A stretch of DNA of 64,000 nucleotides. Origin: Streptomyces kronopolitis (GTDB taxonomy: Bacteria > Actinomycetota > Actinomycetes > Streptomycetales > Streptomycetaceae). The translations under genes and the position numbers were made by a program. The stretch spans positions 481,368-545,367 of the forward strand of contig NZ_BMND01000001.1 of NCBI RefSeq assembly GCF_014646275.1, in the 5' to 3' direction. Numbering within the stretch: position 1 is the stretch's first letter; every line of letters begins with the position of its first letter. A model generated the notes under the pieces. That model was given only the letters and a program-made list of their open reading frames with translations, was not told the DNA's origin and ran no database searches. Shown in pieces: positions 1 through 23,300 of the stretch.

Positions 1-9698
<9,698 letters not shown>

Positions 9699-9702
<4 letters not shown>

Positions 9703-12700
9703 GCACCGACCTGCGTGAACTGCTGGCGGCGATCGCCTCCGGCAAGCTGTCCGACGACGTGGCCGAGCTGCTGGTACGGGGCCTGGTCGACGCGCCCGCT
9801 CCGGCCGCCGCACCCGCCCCGGCCGCGCCCGCGGCCGCCGCCCCGAAGGCGCCCACCGGCCCCTACCCGCTCAGCCGCGGGCAGGCCGCACTATGGGCCC
9901 TGCACGCCGACGATCCGCAGACCGTCTCCTACAACCTGCCGCTGGGCCTGTGGCTCGGGCCGGACGTGCAGCAGGACCGGCTCGTCGAGGCGCTGGCCGC
10001 GATGGTGCGCAGGCACCCGGAACTGGGGATCTCCGTACGCCTGGACGCCTCGGGGCCCGTCCAGGAGGTCACCGGCCGCGCGCCGGAGGTGACCCGCCTG
10101 GACCTCGGCCACGTGACCGACGGGGAGTTCGCCGCCCGGGTGCGCAACCTGGTCCGCCGCCCGTTCGACCTGGAGCAGGATCCGCTGTACCGGATGTGGC
10201 TCATCGTCGCCCCCGGCGGCGCCACCCTGCTGCTCCTGGTCTTCCACCACCTGATCACCGACGGGGTCTCCAGCCATCTGCTGCTGCGCGACATCGTCGC
10301 CTGCCACGACGCGCTCGCCCGGGGCCGTGAGCTGCCGCCGGTCGAACCCGCCGCGTCCTACGCCGAGTTCGTGGAGTGGCAGCGGACCATGCTCGCCGCC
10401 CCGGAGACGGAGGAACACCGGCGCTGGTGGCTCGATCGGCTGACCGGTGCTTCCACGGCGCCGGTGCTGGACGCGCTCGCCGACCGCCGGCGCACCGGAT
10501 CCGGCTCGCACACCCGCGGCGAGATGGTGCAACTGCGGCTCCCGCCCGCCACCTGGGCGGCGGTCCAGGACACCGCCCGCGCGGGCGGGCTGACGCCCTT
10601 CAGCGTCGTGCTCGGTGCCTTCCTCGCACTGCTGCACCGCCACTCGGGACACCGCGACCTCAGCGTGATGGTGCCGACCGACGGCCGCCCCGCGCAGCGT
10701 TTCGACCGCACCGTCGGCTACCTGATCAACCCGGTGGTCCTGCGCGTGGACTGCGACCCCGACCACAGCTTCGGGCAGCTCACGGCCGCCGTCGGAGCCC
10801 GGATGGCGGAGGCCGAGGAGCACAGCGCGTACCCCTTCGCCTCCGTCGTCGACCAGCTGCGCCGCACGACCGGCACCGCGGCCGGCTTCGACATCGGCTT
10901 CTACATGCAGCAGGGAGTCGGCGGCGACCAGGACATGGCGGCCGGGCAGACCGTCTTCCGCGACGCGCTCGACCTGACCCAGGAGGGCGAGAACGACCTC
11001 GTCGCCGAGGTGGTCGTGCGCGACACCGGCGTGCTCCTCTACCTCAAGTACGACCCGGAGCGCTTCGACCGCTCCACCGTCGAACGGCTGGCGGAGCACT
11101 ACCGGCTGCTGCTGGACACGGTGACGGCCGATCCCTCCGCACGCCTCGGGGACCTTGATCCCGCCACCCCCGCCGAACGCCGCACGGTCGAGCGGTCCAA
11201 CACCACCCGCGCCGCACGGCCGCGCGACGTCACCGCCGCCGACCTGGTGTTCGCCCGCGCCCGGCGCGACCCCGGGCGCACCGCCGTCGTCGACGCGACG
11301 GGCTCGCTGACCTACGGGGAACTCGCCGGGCAGGTGCACGCCCTCACCCGGATCCTCACCGAGCACGGGGTACGCCCGGGCGATGTCGTGGGCGTCCTCG
11401 TCGCCCGCCGGGCCGCGCTGATCGTGGCCCTCCTCGCCGTCCAGAGCGCGGGAGCCGCCTACGTCCCCCTCGACCCGGACTTCCCGGCGGCCCGGCTCGC
11501 CCACATCACCGCCGACGCGGCACCCACCGCCGTGATCGTCGATCCGCACCTGGCCGACCGGCTGCCCGCGGACGCACCGGGCGTGCGCGTCCCGCTGACC
11601 GGCCTGGAGTCCGAGGCGCAGACCGTCGCCCCGGTCGCCCGCCGCGACGACGACCTCGCGTACGTCCTCTACACCTCCGGATCCACCGGCGAGCCCAAGG
11701 GCGTCGAGGTCTGCCACGGCAACCTCGTCAACCTGCTGGCCGCGACCGCCGAGCGGCCCGGCTGCTCCGAGGACGACACCCTGCTGGCGGTGACCACCGC
11801 CGGGTTCGACATCTCGGGTCTGGAGCTGCTGCTCCCGCTGACCCGGGGCGCCACCGTGCACATCGCGCCCGAGGACGTGGTGCGGGACGGGTTCGCGCTG
11901 GCCGATCTGATCGGCGACGCCGGCCCGACGGTCGTCCAGGCCACCCCGGCCACCTGGGAGATGCTGCTGCACGCCGGCTGGAGCGGACGCGTGCGCAGGC
12001 TGCTGTGCGGCGGCGAGGCCCTCACCGCCGAACTCGCGGACCGGTTGCTGGACCGGTGCGACGAGCTGTGGAACATGTACGGGCCGACCGAGACGACCAT
12101 CTGGTCCTCCGCCCAGCGGATCCGGCGGGGCGGCCCCGTCACCGTGGGCACCCCGCTCGCCAACACCACCTTCCGCACCGCCGGTCCCGACGGCGCCCCC
12201 GTGCCCTTCGGCGCGGTCGGAGAACTGCTCATCGGCGGCGACGGCGTCGCCCGCGGCTACCGGGGCAAGCCGGAGCTGACCGCCGAACGCTTCGTGCGCG
12301 ATCCGGCGACCGGCGAACGGCTCTACCGCACCGGCGACCTCGCCCGCTGGTCGGCGGACGGGGACATGGTGCTGCTCGGGCGCGCCGACCGCCAGGTCAA
12401 GCTGCGCGGCCACCGCATCGAACTCGGCGAGATCGAGGCCGCAATCCGGCGCGCCGGAGCGGCGGGCACCGCCGACGGCATCGGCGACGTGCGGGTGGCC
12501 GTACGCGAGGACCTGCCCGGGCAGCCGCGCCTGGTGGCCTTCGTGCAGGCCGGCCCGGAGGCCGCAGAGGCCGCGGTCGGGCGGATCCGGGCCTGGCTGC
12601 CCGAGTACATGGTCCCCTCCCGCACGGTCGCGCTGGCGCGCTTCCCCCTGACCCCCAACGCCAAGGTGGACACCGGCCCGCTGACGCGCCTGCCCCTTGA

Positions 12701-14381
12701 GGAACTCGTCCGCCGCTTCGGACACGAGGACCGCTCCGCCGCACGGCAAGTGGAAGGCGGCCTCCGGCCCCCGCCGGCCGGCCCCGCGGACCTCGCGGAA
12801 CGGCTGCGCCGCAGCGCGGCGGCCGTCGCCGGGCTGCCCGCCGAGGAGATCCCCCTCGACCGGCCCCTGGGCGAGGTGGGCTTCGACTCGATCGGCTTCA
12901 CCCGCCTCGCGGTGGCGCTGCGCGAGCAGTTCGGCGTCACGGTGCGCCCGACCGTCTTCTACGCCCACCCGGACCTCACCTCGCTGGCCGCCCACCTGAG
13001 CACGGCCCACCCCGAGGCGTTCGCCGCGACGGACCGCCGCGCCACCACTCGGACCGGGTCCGAGCCGATGGTCGCGGCGCCCGCAGCGCCGCACGGATTC
13101 GCGCCGGTCGCCGTCGTGGGCATCGGCGGACGGCTGCCCTCCGCCTCCGGCCTGGAGGAGTTCTGGCAGCACCTCGCCGCCGGACGCGACCTCACCCGGC
13201 CGTACCCCATGGAACGGGGCTTCTCCGCACGGGTGTTCCCGCAGGGCCTGCGCGGCTCCTTCATCGAGGACGTGGACGCCTTCGACGCGGCGCTCTTCCG
13301 CATCTCCCCCCGGGAAGCGGCGCAGATGGACCCCCAGCAGCGCCTGCTGCTGCACGCCGCGCACGAGGCCGTGCTCGACTCGGGCCAGGTCCCGGGCGCG
13401 CTCGCCGGCAGCCGCACGGGGGTGTTCGTCGGACTCAGCGGCACGGACTACCTGAGCCTGCTCGGACCGGGCTCGCCGGAGATGGGCGACCACTTCCTGA
13501 TCGGCAACGTCCCCTCGATCGCGGCCAACCGCATCTCCTACGTGTTCGATCTGCACGGCCCCAGCGCCGTCTTCGACACGGCCTGCTCCAGCTCGCTGGT
13601 CGCCGTGCACCGCGCGGCCCGCGCGCTCCAGCAGGGGGACTGCGAGCTGGCGCTGGCCGGCGGGGCCAACCTCCTGCTGTCCCCGCACGGGTTCACCGGG
13701 CTGCGGCGGGCCGGGATGCTCAGCCCCGACGGCCGCTGCAAGACCTTCGACGAACGTGCCGACGGCTACGGCAGGGGCGAGGGCGTGGTGCTCCTCGCCC
13801 TCAAACTGCTCGACCGGGCCCTGGCCGACGGGGACCCGGTGCACGGCGTGCTGATCGGCTCGGCGGAGAACCACGGTGGGCACACCCACTCGCTCACCGT
13901 CCCCAACCCGCAGGCGCAGCGCGATGTCGTGCTCGCCGCACACCGGTCGGCCGCGGTCGCGCCCGACACGATCGACTACATCGAGGCGCACGGCACGGGG
14001 ACTCCGCTCGGTGACCCGATCGAGATCGACGCCCTCAAGGAGGCGTTCGGCCGCCTGTACGCCGACTGGGGGATCCCGGTGGTTCCGGGACGCACCGGCC
14101 TCGGGTCGGTCAAGACGAACATCGGCCACCTGGAGGCCGCGGCGGGCGTCGCCGGCGTCGTGAAGGTCCTGCTGGCGATGCGTCACCGCACGCTCCCCGG
14201 CCTGGTGGACCTGCGGACGCCGAATTCGATGCTCGACCTCGACGGCAGTCCGTTCCGGATCCAGGCCGCAGCACAGACATGGGAAACACGCGAGGGGACA
14301 CCGGCCCGGGTCGGCGTCAGCTCGTTCGGTATGGGAGGCAGCAACGTGCACGTGGTACTCGAAGAGGCGGGACAGCGTTGA
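9699..14381 (+). CDS. NRPS-PKS hybrid, glycine-activating C-A-PCP plus KS (KirAIII-like)
   Basis: 1560 residues, starting at the ATG that overlaps the previous stop. Residues 1-30 form a docking-type helix pair. The condensation domain follows (about 55-480, HHLITDG near 183), then the adenylation domain (about 510-995) with YTSGSTGEPKG and YGPTETT. Reading the ten specificity positions against GrsA gives DILQLGMIWK, one change from the usual glycine code DILQLGLIWK, so glycine is the predicted substrate. The PCP has Ser1064 in GFDSIGF. A KS (about 1135-1560, Cys1296 in TACSSS, HGTGT and GHLEA histidines present) closes the protein. The processing domains belonging to that KS are on the next polypeptide, a split module. 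The role is to amidate the polyketide acyl chain with glycine and pass the aminoacyl chain to M5. Glycine at this point matches the amide that joins the two halves of elfamycins. Confidence 0.95.
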
Positions 14382-17300
14382 TGAGCGGAACCACCGAGGG
14401 CAGGACCGCCCGACTCGTCCTCCTGTCCGCCGACGGCCCCGAACAGCTCGACCGCTACCGGGCCGAGCTGTGCACCTGGCTGGACGAGCACCCGTCGGCC
14501 TCCCTGGACGCCGTCGCGCACACCCTGCGCGTCGGCCGGGAACCCCTGCGCGAGCGCGCCGCCCTGGTCGTCGGGAGCGTCGCCGAACTGGCCGCGCGCC
14601 TGCGCGACGGCGAACGCCTCGTCACCGGCACCGCGACGGCCGGCGCCGCAGCGGCCTCCGGCGCCGGGCCCGTGGGCACCGACGATCCGGCCGAGGCCGC
14701 CCGCCTGTGGGTCACCGGCCAGGACGTCGTCCTGCCCGAGCCCTCCGGCGACCGCCCGGCCCGGCTCTCCCTGCCCCAGCCGCCCCTGCCGACCCGCCGC
14801 TACTGGATCAAGCCGCCCGCCGGACTGGCCGACGGCCCCGGCGAACGGCTGCTGACCGGCGACGAGTTCTACCTGCGCGACCACGCCCTGGGGCGGATCC
14901 GGGTCCTGCCCGCCGTGGCGGCCCTGGAGTTCGCGGTGGCCGCGGCCGAACAGGCGGGCCACGGCCGCGCCACCGGCATCGTCAACGTGCTGTGGGCCCG
15001 CCCCGTGCTCGTGGAGGACGAGCCGGCCCGGGTGCGCCTGCACCTCGCGCCCACCGCCGACGACGGGGTCTCCTACGAGGTCCGGCTCACCGACGGCAGC
15101 GCCGAGGGCGCGCTCTGCTCCGCCGGCACCCTCCGCTTCGGCGCCGGTCCCGAGGCACCGCGCCTCGACCTGGACGCGATCCGCGCCCGGCTGCCCCGTA
15201 CGGCCACCGCCGAGGAGTGCTACGAGGTCTTCGGCGCGCTCGGCGGCGGCTACGGGCCCAGCCTCCAGGGGCTGCGCTCGGTGCGGTCCGCGCCGGGCGA
15301 GGTCCTCGCGCACGTCGCCGTGCCCGCGGCGGCGGACCTCCCCTTCTCCGACTTCGCCCTCCACCCCTCCCTCCTGGACGCGATGCTCCAGGCCTGCCTG
15401 TGGACCGACGAGGACCCCTCGGCCCCGCGCGCCCGGGAACTGCCCTTCGCCCTGGACGCGGTCGAGATCTTCGGGCCGCTGCCCGAACAGGGCCACGTGC
15501 ACGCCGTGCGGACCCCGGCCGGCCACGACATCGCCCTCGCCGACGACGAGGGCCGGGTCTGCCTGCGCATGCGCGCCGTCGTCACCCGGCCCGTCGACGG
15601 CGCCGCCCGCCTGGACGGCACCATCGGCGCCCACCTGCTCGTACAGCGCTGGCAGGACGCCCCCGCGCCGGCCGCCGGCCGGACCGTACGCACCCTCCTG
15701 CTCGGCGAGGAGAGCTTCACCGGAGCCGAACGCACCACCGGGGACACGGTCTTCCCCCGCGACGAGGAACTCCTCCTCGTCCACACCGCGGACGGCGACC
15801 CGCTGCCCGCCCTCACCGGGCTGTACCGGTCCTGGGCGGCCCAGCCGACCCGCCACCCGGTGCGCGTCCTGCACGTGTTCCGCACGTCCGGCGGAGCCGG
15901 GGACGCGCGGGCCGAGGCCCTGGACGGGTTCGCCCGGGCTCTCGCCAACGAGGACCCGCAGTTCCTGGTCTCCGCGGTCGACGCGGGCACGGCCGGCCTC
16001 GCCGCCACCGTCGAGTCCGAGGCACGCGCCGCCCACGCCTTCCGCGTCCGGTACACGGCCGCCGGCCGGCAGGTGCCGCGCTGGGAGCCCGTCAGCCCCG
16101 ACCCGGCGCCGCTCGCCCCGCGCGGCACCGTGCTGGTCACCGGCGGCGCGGGCGCCCTCGGCCGCCGGCTCGTCGCCCACCTGGGAGGCGGTGCCCGCTA
16201 CGTCCTGACGGGCCGTTCGGCGCAGGCCGACCTCACGGAGCTGCGCTCCGCCGGCCTCGACGTCCACTACATACCCGCCGACCTGGGCGCCCCCGGCGCC
16301 GCCGGGGACCTCGTCGAGCGGATCCACGGCTCCTTCGGGCCGCTGCACGGCGTCCTGCACCTCGCCGGAACCACCCGGGACGCGCTGCTGATCGGCAAGA
16401 CCGACCAGCAGAGCGCGGCCGTGCTCGGCCCCAAGGTCCGCGGCACCATCGAGCTGGACCGGGCCACCGCCGGCGACCCGCTGGACTTCTTCCTCGCCTT
16501 CTCCTCCATGTCGGGGGCCGCGGGAAGCCCCGGCCAGACCGACTACGCCTACGCGAACCGCTTCCTGGACGCGTTCACGGCCTGGCGCCGGGGCAGCGAC
16601 CGGCCGGGCCGCAGCCTCTCCGTGCTGTGGTCGCTGTGGGCCGACGGGGGCATACGCGTCGACGCCGACGAGGCCGCGGCGGCCCGGATGGCCCGCCAGG
16701 TCGGGCTGGTGGCCATGCCCACCGACACCGGACTGGCGGCCTTCGACCGGGCCCTTGGCCACGAGGGCGACCACGTCCTGGTGGCGCACGGCAACCTGGC
16801 GCGCCTGCGCGAGGTGCTGGACGCGCCGGCGCCCTCGGCCCCCTCCGTCCCCGCCCCGCGCGCCGTTCCGTCCGCCCCCTCCGCCCCGTCGATCCCGTCC
16901 GCGGAGCCGGCGGCGCCGGCCCCGGACGCGGCCGAGGAGTTCCTGCGCGGGGTGCTCGCCGAGGTCTTCGAGTACCCGGCCGAGGAGATGGAGTCCGACG
17001 CGCCGTTCGAGCGGTTCGGCATCGACTCGCTGCTGATCATGGACTTGACCCGCCGCCTGGAGGACCACTTCGGATCCCTGCCGAAGACCCTGTTCTTCGA
17101 GTACCAGGACCTGCGTTCCCTCGCCGGCTGGTTCACCGAGCACCACGGCTCCCGCCTCGCGGAACTGGCGCCGGCGACCGAGCCGGTGACCGAGACCGAG
17201 CCGGTACCCCGGGCGGCAGGGCCCGCGGAGCCGGTGGCCGCCGCCCCGGCCGTGCGTGCGGCCGCCGCCGCGGCTCCCGCCCCCGCCCCCTCGGGCCCCG

Positions 17301-20300
17301 TGCCGATCGCCATCGTCGGGGTCGCCGCCCGCTTCGCCGAATCGGACACCCTCGACCAGTTCTGGGACCACCTCCAGGCGGGCCGGGACCTGATCACCGA
17401 GATCCCGGCGGACCGCTGGGACTGGCGGGACTACGACCAGGCCACCCCCGCCGACCGGGCGGCCCGCTACAGCCGCTGGGGCAGCTTCCTGCGCGGCATC
17501 GACAAGTTCGACCCGCTCTTCTTCGGCGTCTCGCCCCGCGAGGCGGAGATCGTCGACCCCCAGGAACGGCTGTTCCTCCAAACCGCCTGGCACGCCATGG
17601 AGAACGCCGGACGCACCCGCGCGGATCTGAGCTCCCACCGCGTCGGCGTGTACGTCGGCGCGATGTACGGGCTCTACCAGCTGCACGAGGCCGAGGACGG
17701 CCGGATCGGCGCCTCCTCGCACGCCTCCATCGCCAACCGCGTCTCCTACACCCTCGGCCTCACCGGCCCCAGCCTGGGCGTGGACACCATGTGCTCCTCC
17801 TCGCTGACGGCCCTCCACCTGGCCGTGCGCGACCTGCGCGCCGGGGACACCGACCTGGCCGTCGCGGGCGGGGTCAACCTGCACGTCCACCCGTACAAGT
17901 ACCGCTTCCTCGGCCAGGGCAGCTTCACCTCCAGCGACGGCCGCTGCCGCAGCTTCGGCGCGGACGGCGACGGCTACGTCCCCGGCGAGGGCGTCGGCGC
18001 GGTGCTGCTGCGGCCGCTCGCGGACGCGGTCCGGGACGGCGACCACATCCACGGCGTCATCCTCGGGACCAGCGTCAACCACGGCGGCCGCACCAACGGC
18101 TTCACCGTGCCCAACCCCGTCGCCCAGGGCAACCTCGTCGCCCAGGCGCTCGGCGAGGCGGGCGTGGACCCGGCCACCCTCGGCTACCTGGAGGCGCACG
18201 GCACCGGCACCGCCCTCGGCGACCCCGTCGAGATCCGCGGACTCGCCCGCGCGCTGGCCGAGGCCGGGCTGCCCCCGGGCAGCCTTCCGATCGGATCGGT
18301 CAAGTCCAACGTCGGCCACCTCGAATCGGCGTCCGGCATGGCCGGGTTGTGCAAGGTGCTGCTCCAGATGCGGCACGGCCGGCTCGTGCCCTCGCTGCAC
18401 GCGGACCCGCTCAACCCGAACATCGACTTCGACTCGACCCCGCTGCACGTGCAGCGCGACCTCGCCCCGTGGCCCCGGCCCGACGGCGCACCCCGGCGCG
18501 CGGGCCTCAGCTCGTTCGGCGCGGGCGGGGCCAACGCCCATGTCGTCGTGGAGGAGTACGTCGCCGCGCCGGCCGCCGGGCAGGAGCCCGGCCCGTACCT
18601 GTTCCCGCTCTCCACCCGGGTGCCCGAACAACTCCCCGTGCTCGCCGCCGAACTGGCGGACGCCCTGGAGCGCGGCCTCGCGGACGGCTCGCCACCCCGT
18701 CTCGCGGACGTGGCGTTCACCCTCCAGCACGGGCGCGAGGAATGGGCGGACCGCATGGTCGTCCTGGCTTCCGGCGTCACCGAGCTGGTGGCCCGGCTGC
18801 GCGGCCAGGACCCGGCGGGAGTCTGGACCGGCCAGGCCCGCGGCCGCGCCGCCGCCCGCGCCGCGGCCCCCACCGGCAGCGACCCGGCGTCGATCGGCGC
18901 CGCCTGGGCCGCCGGAGCTCCGGTCACGTGGCCGGCGGCCAACGGCAGCCGCGTGCCGCTGCCGGGCTACCCCTTCGAGGAACTCCGCTGCTGGCTCACC
19001 GACGCCATCTGGTCGCCGCCCCTGCCGCCCCTGCCGCCCCTGCCGGCCGCGCCGGCCGCGGGGCGCACCGCAGCGGGGCCGGTGCACCCGCTGCTCGACG
19101 CGATCGACCCGGCCGAGAGCCTGGACGGCCTGACCTACCGGACCGCCTTCGACCCCGAACACCCGTACATCGGCGGCCACCGGCTCGGCGAGACCCGCCT
19201 GCTGCCCGCCGCCGCCGTCCTGGAGATGGCACGTGCCGCCGCCGAGGCGGCCGGGGCGGGGGAGCGGCTGCGGCTGTCGAACGTCCGCTGGCTGCGGCCC
19301 TTCGTCGTGGCCGGCGCCGCGCGCACGGCACGGACCCGGCTGCGCCGCGGCGACACCGGCACGCGCTTCGACCTGCGCGACGAGACCGGCGAACTCCTCG
19401 CCGAGGGCCGGGTGGAGCCCCTGTCCGCGCCCGCCGGGGAGAGCCTGGACATCGACGCCGTACGGGCCCGCCTCGGCAGCCACCACGAGGGCGACGCGCT
19501 CTACGCCGACCTCGCGGCGGCGGGGCTGTTCTACGGCCCCGCGCTGCGGGCCGTCGAATCGATCGCCGCGGGCGACGGCGAGGCGCTCGTACGCCTGCGG
19601 ATCCCGGCCGAGGCCGCCCGCTTCGCCGGCTCCGCCCTCCACCCCTCGGTGGTCGACGGCGCCCTGCACGCCTTCGCCGTCCTCCGGGACCGGGACAACG
19701 GCCCCGCGATGGTGCCGTACGCCCTCACCGCCGCGGAGATCCACGCCCCGGTGACGGACCTCGGGTACGCCCACGTCCGCACCGTCGGCAGCGACCGCTA
19801 CGACCTCACCCTGACCGACTCCGAGGGGAACGTCCACGTGCGACTGCGCGATCTGTCGCTGCGGCCCGCGCCCGGTGTCGCCCCGGCCCGGCCGGCCGGA
19901 GCCCCCGCCGCGGCGGCCGTCTCCGCCGGGGCGACTGCCGCCGCGGACGATTTGATGTTCGCCCCGCGCTGGACCGAACTGCCCGGCCCCTCCCCGCAGC
20001 CGCTCCCCGACGGGGCCACCACCTGGCTCGTGCACGGACCCGACTCGGCGCCACTGGCGGCCGCCCTGCGCGCCCGCCTCGGCGGCGCCGTCGTCGAACT
20101 CGGCCCCGACGGCGTCACCACCGCCACCGGCCGACCCGACCACGTGATCCTGCTCGCCCCCCGTGCCGCGGGCGGGACCGATGACACCGCCGCGCTCGAA
20201 GCGGCCCAGGAACGCGGTGTCCTCGCCCTGTTCCGGCTCGCCAAGGTCCTCCAGCGGACCCGCTCGGCCGTCCGCCTCACCGTGGTCACCGAGGACGCCC

Positions 20301-23300
20301 TCACCACGGCGGGCGAACCCGTGGCCAACCCGTACGCGGCCGGCTTGCACGGCCTGGCCCTGTCGCTGGCCCAGGAACACCCCCGCTGGCAGGTCGCCGT
20401 CGTCGACCGCTCGTCCGCCGACGCGCCCTCCGCTGACGTGCTCGACGCCCCCGCCGGCGGCCCCTACGCACTGCGCCGCGGCGTGCTCCTCCACCGCCGG
20501 CTCGCCCCGGTCGCCGTCACGCCCCCGCAGGAGCGGATCCGCCGGGACGGCACCTACCTGATCCTCGGCGGGGCCGGGGGCATCGGCCTGGAACTCACCG
20601 AATGGCTGGTGCGCGGCTACCGGGCGAAGGTCGTCCTCCTCGGCCGCAGCGCACTCGACGCCGAGCGCCGCGCACGGCTGCGCGCCATCGACCCGGACGG
20701 CACCCTCGTCTCCTACCGCAGGGCCGACGCGACCGATCCCGCCGCGCTGCGGGAGGCCGTCGAGTGGACCAGGAGCGCCCACGGCGCCCTGCACGGCGTC
20801 TTCCACGCCACGATCGTCCTGCGTGACCAGACCGTCGCCACGATGACCGAGGAGACCTTCCGCTCCGTCCTCGACGCCAAGGCGCACACCTCGGTCGCCC
20901 TGCACGCTGCCCTGCGCGGCGTGGGCGGCCTGGACTTCGTCCTGTTCTTCTCCTCGGCGGTCGCCCTGTCCGGCAGCGCCGGCCAGGGCAACTACGCGGC
21001 CGGATCCACCTTCGAGGACTCCTTCGCCCACCACCTCGACGGGATGCTCGCCGCCCGGGTGGCCGTCATCAACTGGGGCTACTGGGGGACCGTCGGCATC
21101 GTCGCCGACGAGCGCTACCGCGAGCGGCTCGCCGCCACCGGAATCCACTCGATCACCCCGGAGGAGGGGATGGCCGCCGTGCACGCCGTGCTCGGACGCG
21201 AGGACCGCCAGGTCGTCGTGGTCAAGGCCGACGCGGCCGCACTCGCCGCGGTCGGCGCCCAGCCGCGCACGGCCGCCGGGCAACCGGCCGGCCCGGACAC
21301 CACGCCGTCCGGCACGGGAACGACGTCCGGCACGGGAACGCCCACCGACCCGGGGACACCCGCCGACGACGTGGCCCTGGTGCCGTCGCTGGCCCAACTC
21401 CCCCCGGTCGCCCGGCTGCTCACCGAGGCCGACGACGCCCGCCTGACCGAGGTCATGTGCGACTGGCTGTGGACGCTCTTCCGTCGCGAAGGGGTCTTCC
21501 TCGGCGACGCCGAGAGCTGGCAGCCCGCCGCCCTCGCCGAACGGCTGGCCGTCGTCCCCGCGCAGCGCAGGCTCTTCGCCGAACTCCTGCGCCAGCTGAC
21601 CGAGGGCGGCTTCCTCGACGACCGGGGCGGAGCACTCGTCCCCGCCGACCGCGAGGCGGCCAAGGACCCCGAGGCAGACCTGGTCGAGCTCTGCGCGCGC
21701 AAGCCCGCGCTCAACCGGTTCGACCGGCTGCTGCGCCCCTGCATGCAGAACCTCTTCGGCGTGCTGCGCGGCACCGTCCGCGCCACCGACGTGATGTTCC
21801 CTGGCGGCTCCAGCGCCCTCGTCGAGGGCGCCTACCGCGGCAGTCCGGTCGTCGACCGCGCCAACGAACTCGTCGTCGGCGCCGTCCAGGACCTGCTGGC
21901 CCGCCACGAGGGTCCGCTCACCGTCATCGAGATCGGCGCGGGCACCGGCGGCACCACCGCGAGTGTCCTGCCCGCTCTCGCCGCCTCGGGCACGGAGGTG
22001 ACGTACGTCTACACGGACATCTCCCGCGCCTTCCTGCGGCACGGGGAGCAGCGGTTCGCCGAGGAGCACCCGTACGTCCGCTTCCAGCGGCTCGACATCT
22101 CCGCGGACCCCGAGACCCAGGGCTTCACCCCGGGCAGCGCCGACCTGGTCGTCGCGGCCAACGTGCTGCACGCGACCGCCGACCTGCTCGCCACCCTGCG
22201 CGCCGTGACCCGGCTGCTCAAGCCCGGTGGACGGCTGGTCCTCAACGAGGCCAGCAGCAACGTCCTCACCGCCACCCTCACCTTCGGCCTGCTCGACGGC
22301 TGGTGGCTGCACGAGGACGCCGAACTGCGCCTGCCCGGCTCCCCGTTGCTCTCCGCGCCCGGATGGCGCAGGGCCCTCGCCCTCGCCGGCTTCACGCGCA
22401 GCCGGGCCGTGCCGGCCGACGAGGGGCTGAGCCAGCACGTGGTGGTCGCGGAGACGGCACCGGGCCGCACGGCTCCCGCCGCCGCGGCGCCCGTCGCGCC
22501 GACCCGCACCGCGGAACCCCCGCTCGCCTCGGCCGGGCCGTCCGGCACGGAGGGCGACGCGCTGGTGGAAGCCGCGCGGGAGTACGTGAAGGACGCCTTC
22601 GCGCAGATCCTCCAGGTACCGCGCGAACGGCTCTGGCTGGACGAGACGTACGAGAACTTCGGCGTCGACTCGCTGACGGTCCCCCTCATCGTGGATGTCC
22701 TCGCCGAGGGCATGGGCGAGCTGCCGGTGTCCCTGCTGTTCGAGTACCCGACCGTCCGCGAGATCGCCGACTACCTCGTCGAGCGGCACGCCGAGCGGGT
22801 GCGTGCGCTCCTTCCCGAGCCCGCCACCGAGAGCGCCGCCGAGCCCGCTCCCGCTCCGGCCCCGGCCGCCGTCCCGGCCGTCCATGAGCCCGCCGCCGGC
22901 GTACGTCCGGCCGCCCGTCCGGCGCGGCCCGTGCAGGCCACCGACCGCCGCGTCGCGATCGTCGGCGTCGCCGGCCGCTACCCCCGGTCCGAGGACCTCG
23001 ACGCCTTCTGGGAGAACCTGCGGTCCGGCCGGGACTGTGTGAGCCAGGTGCCCGCCGACCGCTGGGACCACCGGGCTCCCGCCGCCGCGGACGGCCGGCC
23101 GGTGAGCCGCTGGGGCGGATTCCTGGAGGGGATCGACGAGTTCGACCCGCGCTTCTTCCAGATGTCCCTGCGGGAAGCCGAACTGACCGACCCCCAGGAA
23201 CGGCTGTTCCTCCAGACCTCCTGGCACGCCATGGAGGACGCCGGCTACACCCGGGCCCGCCTCCGGGGCAGTCGCGTCGGCGTGTACGTGGGCGTGATGT

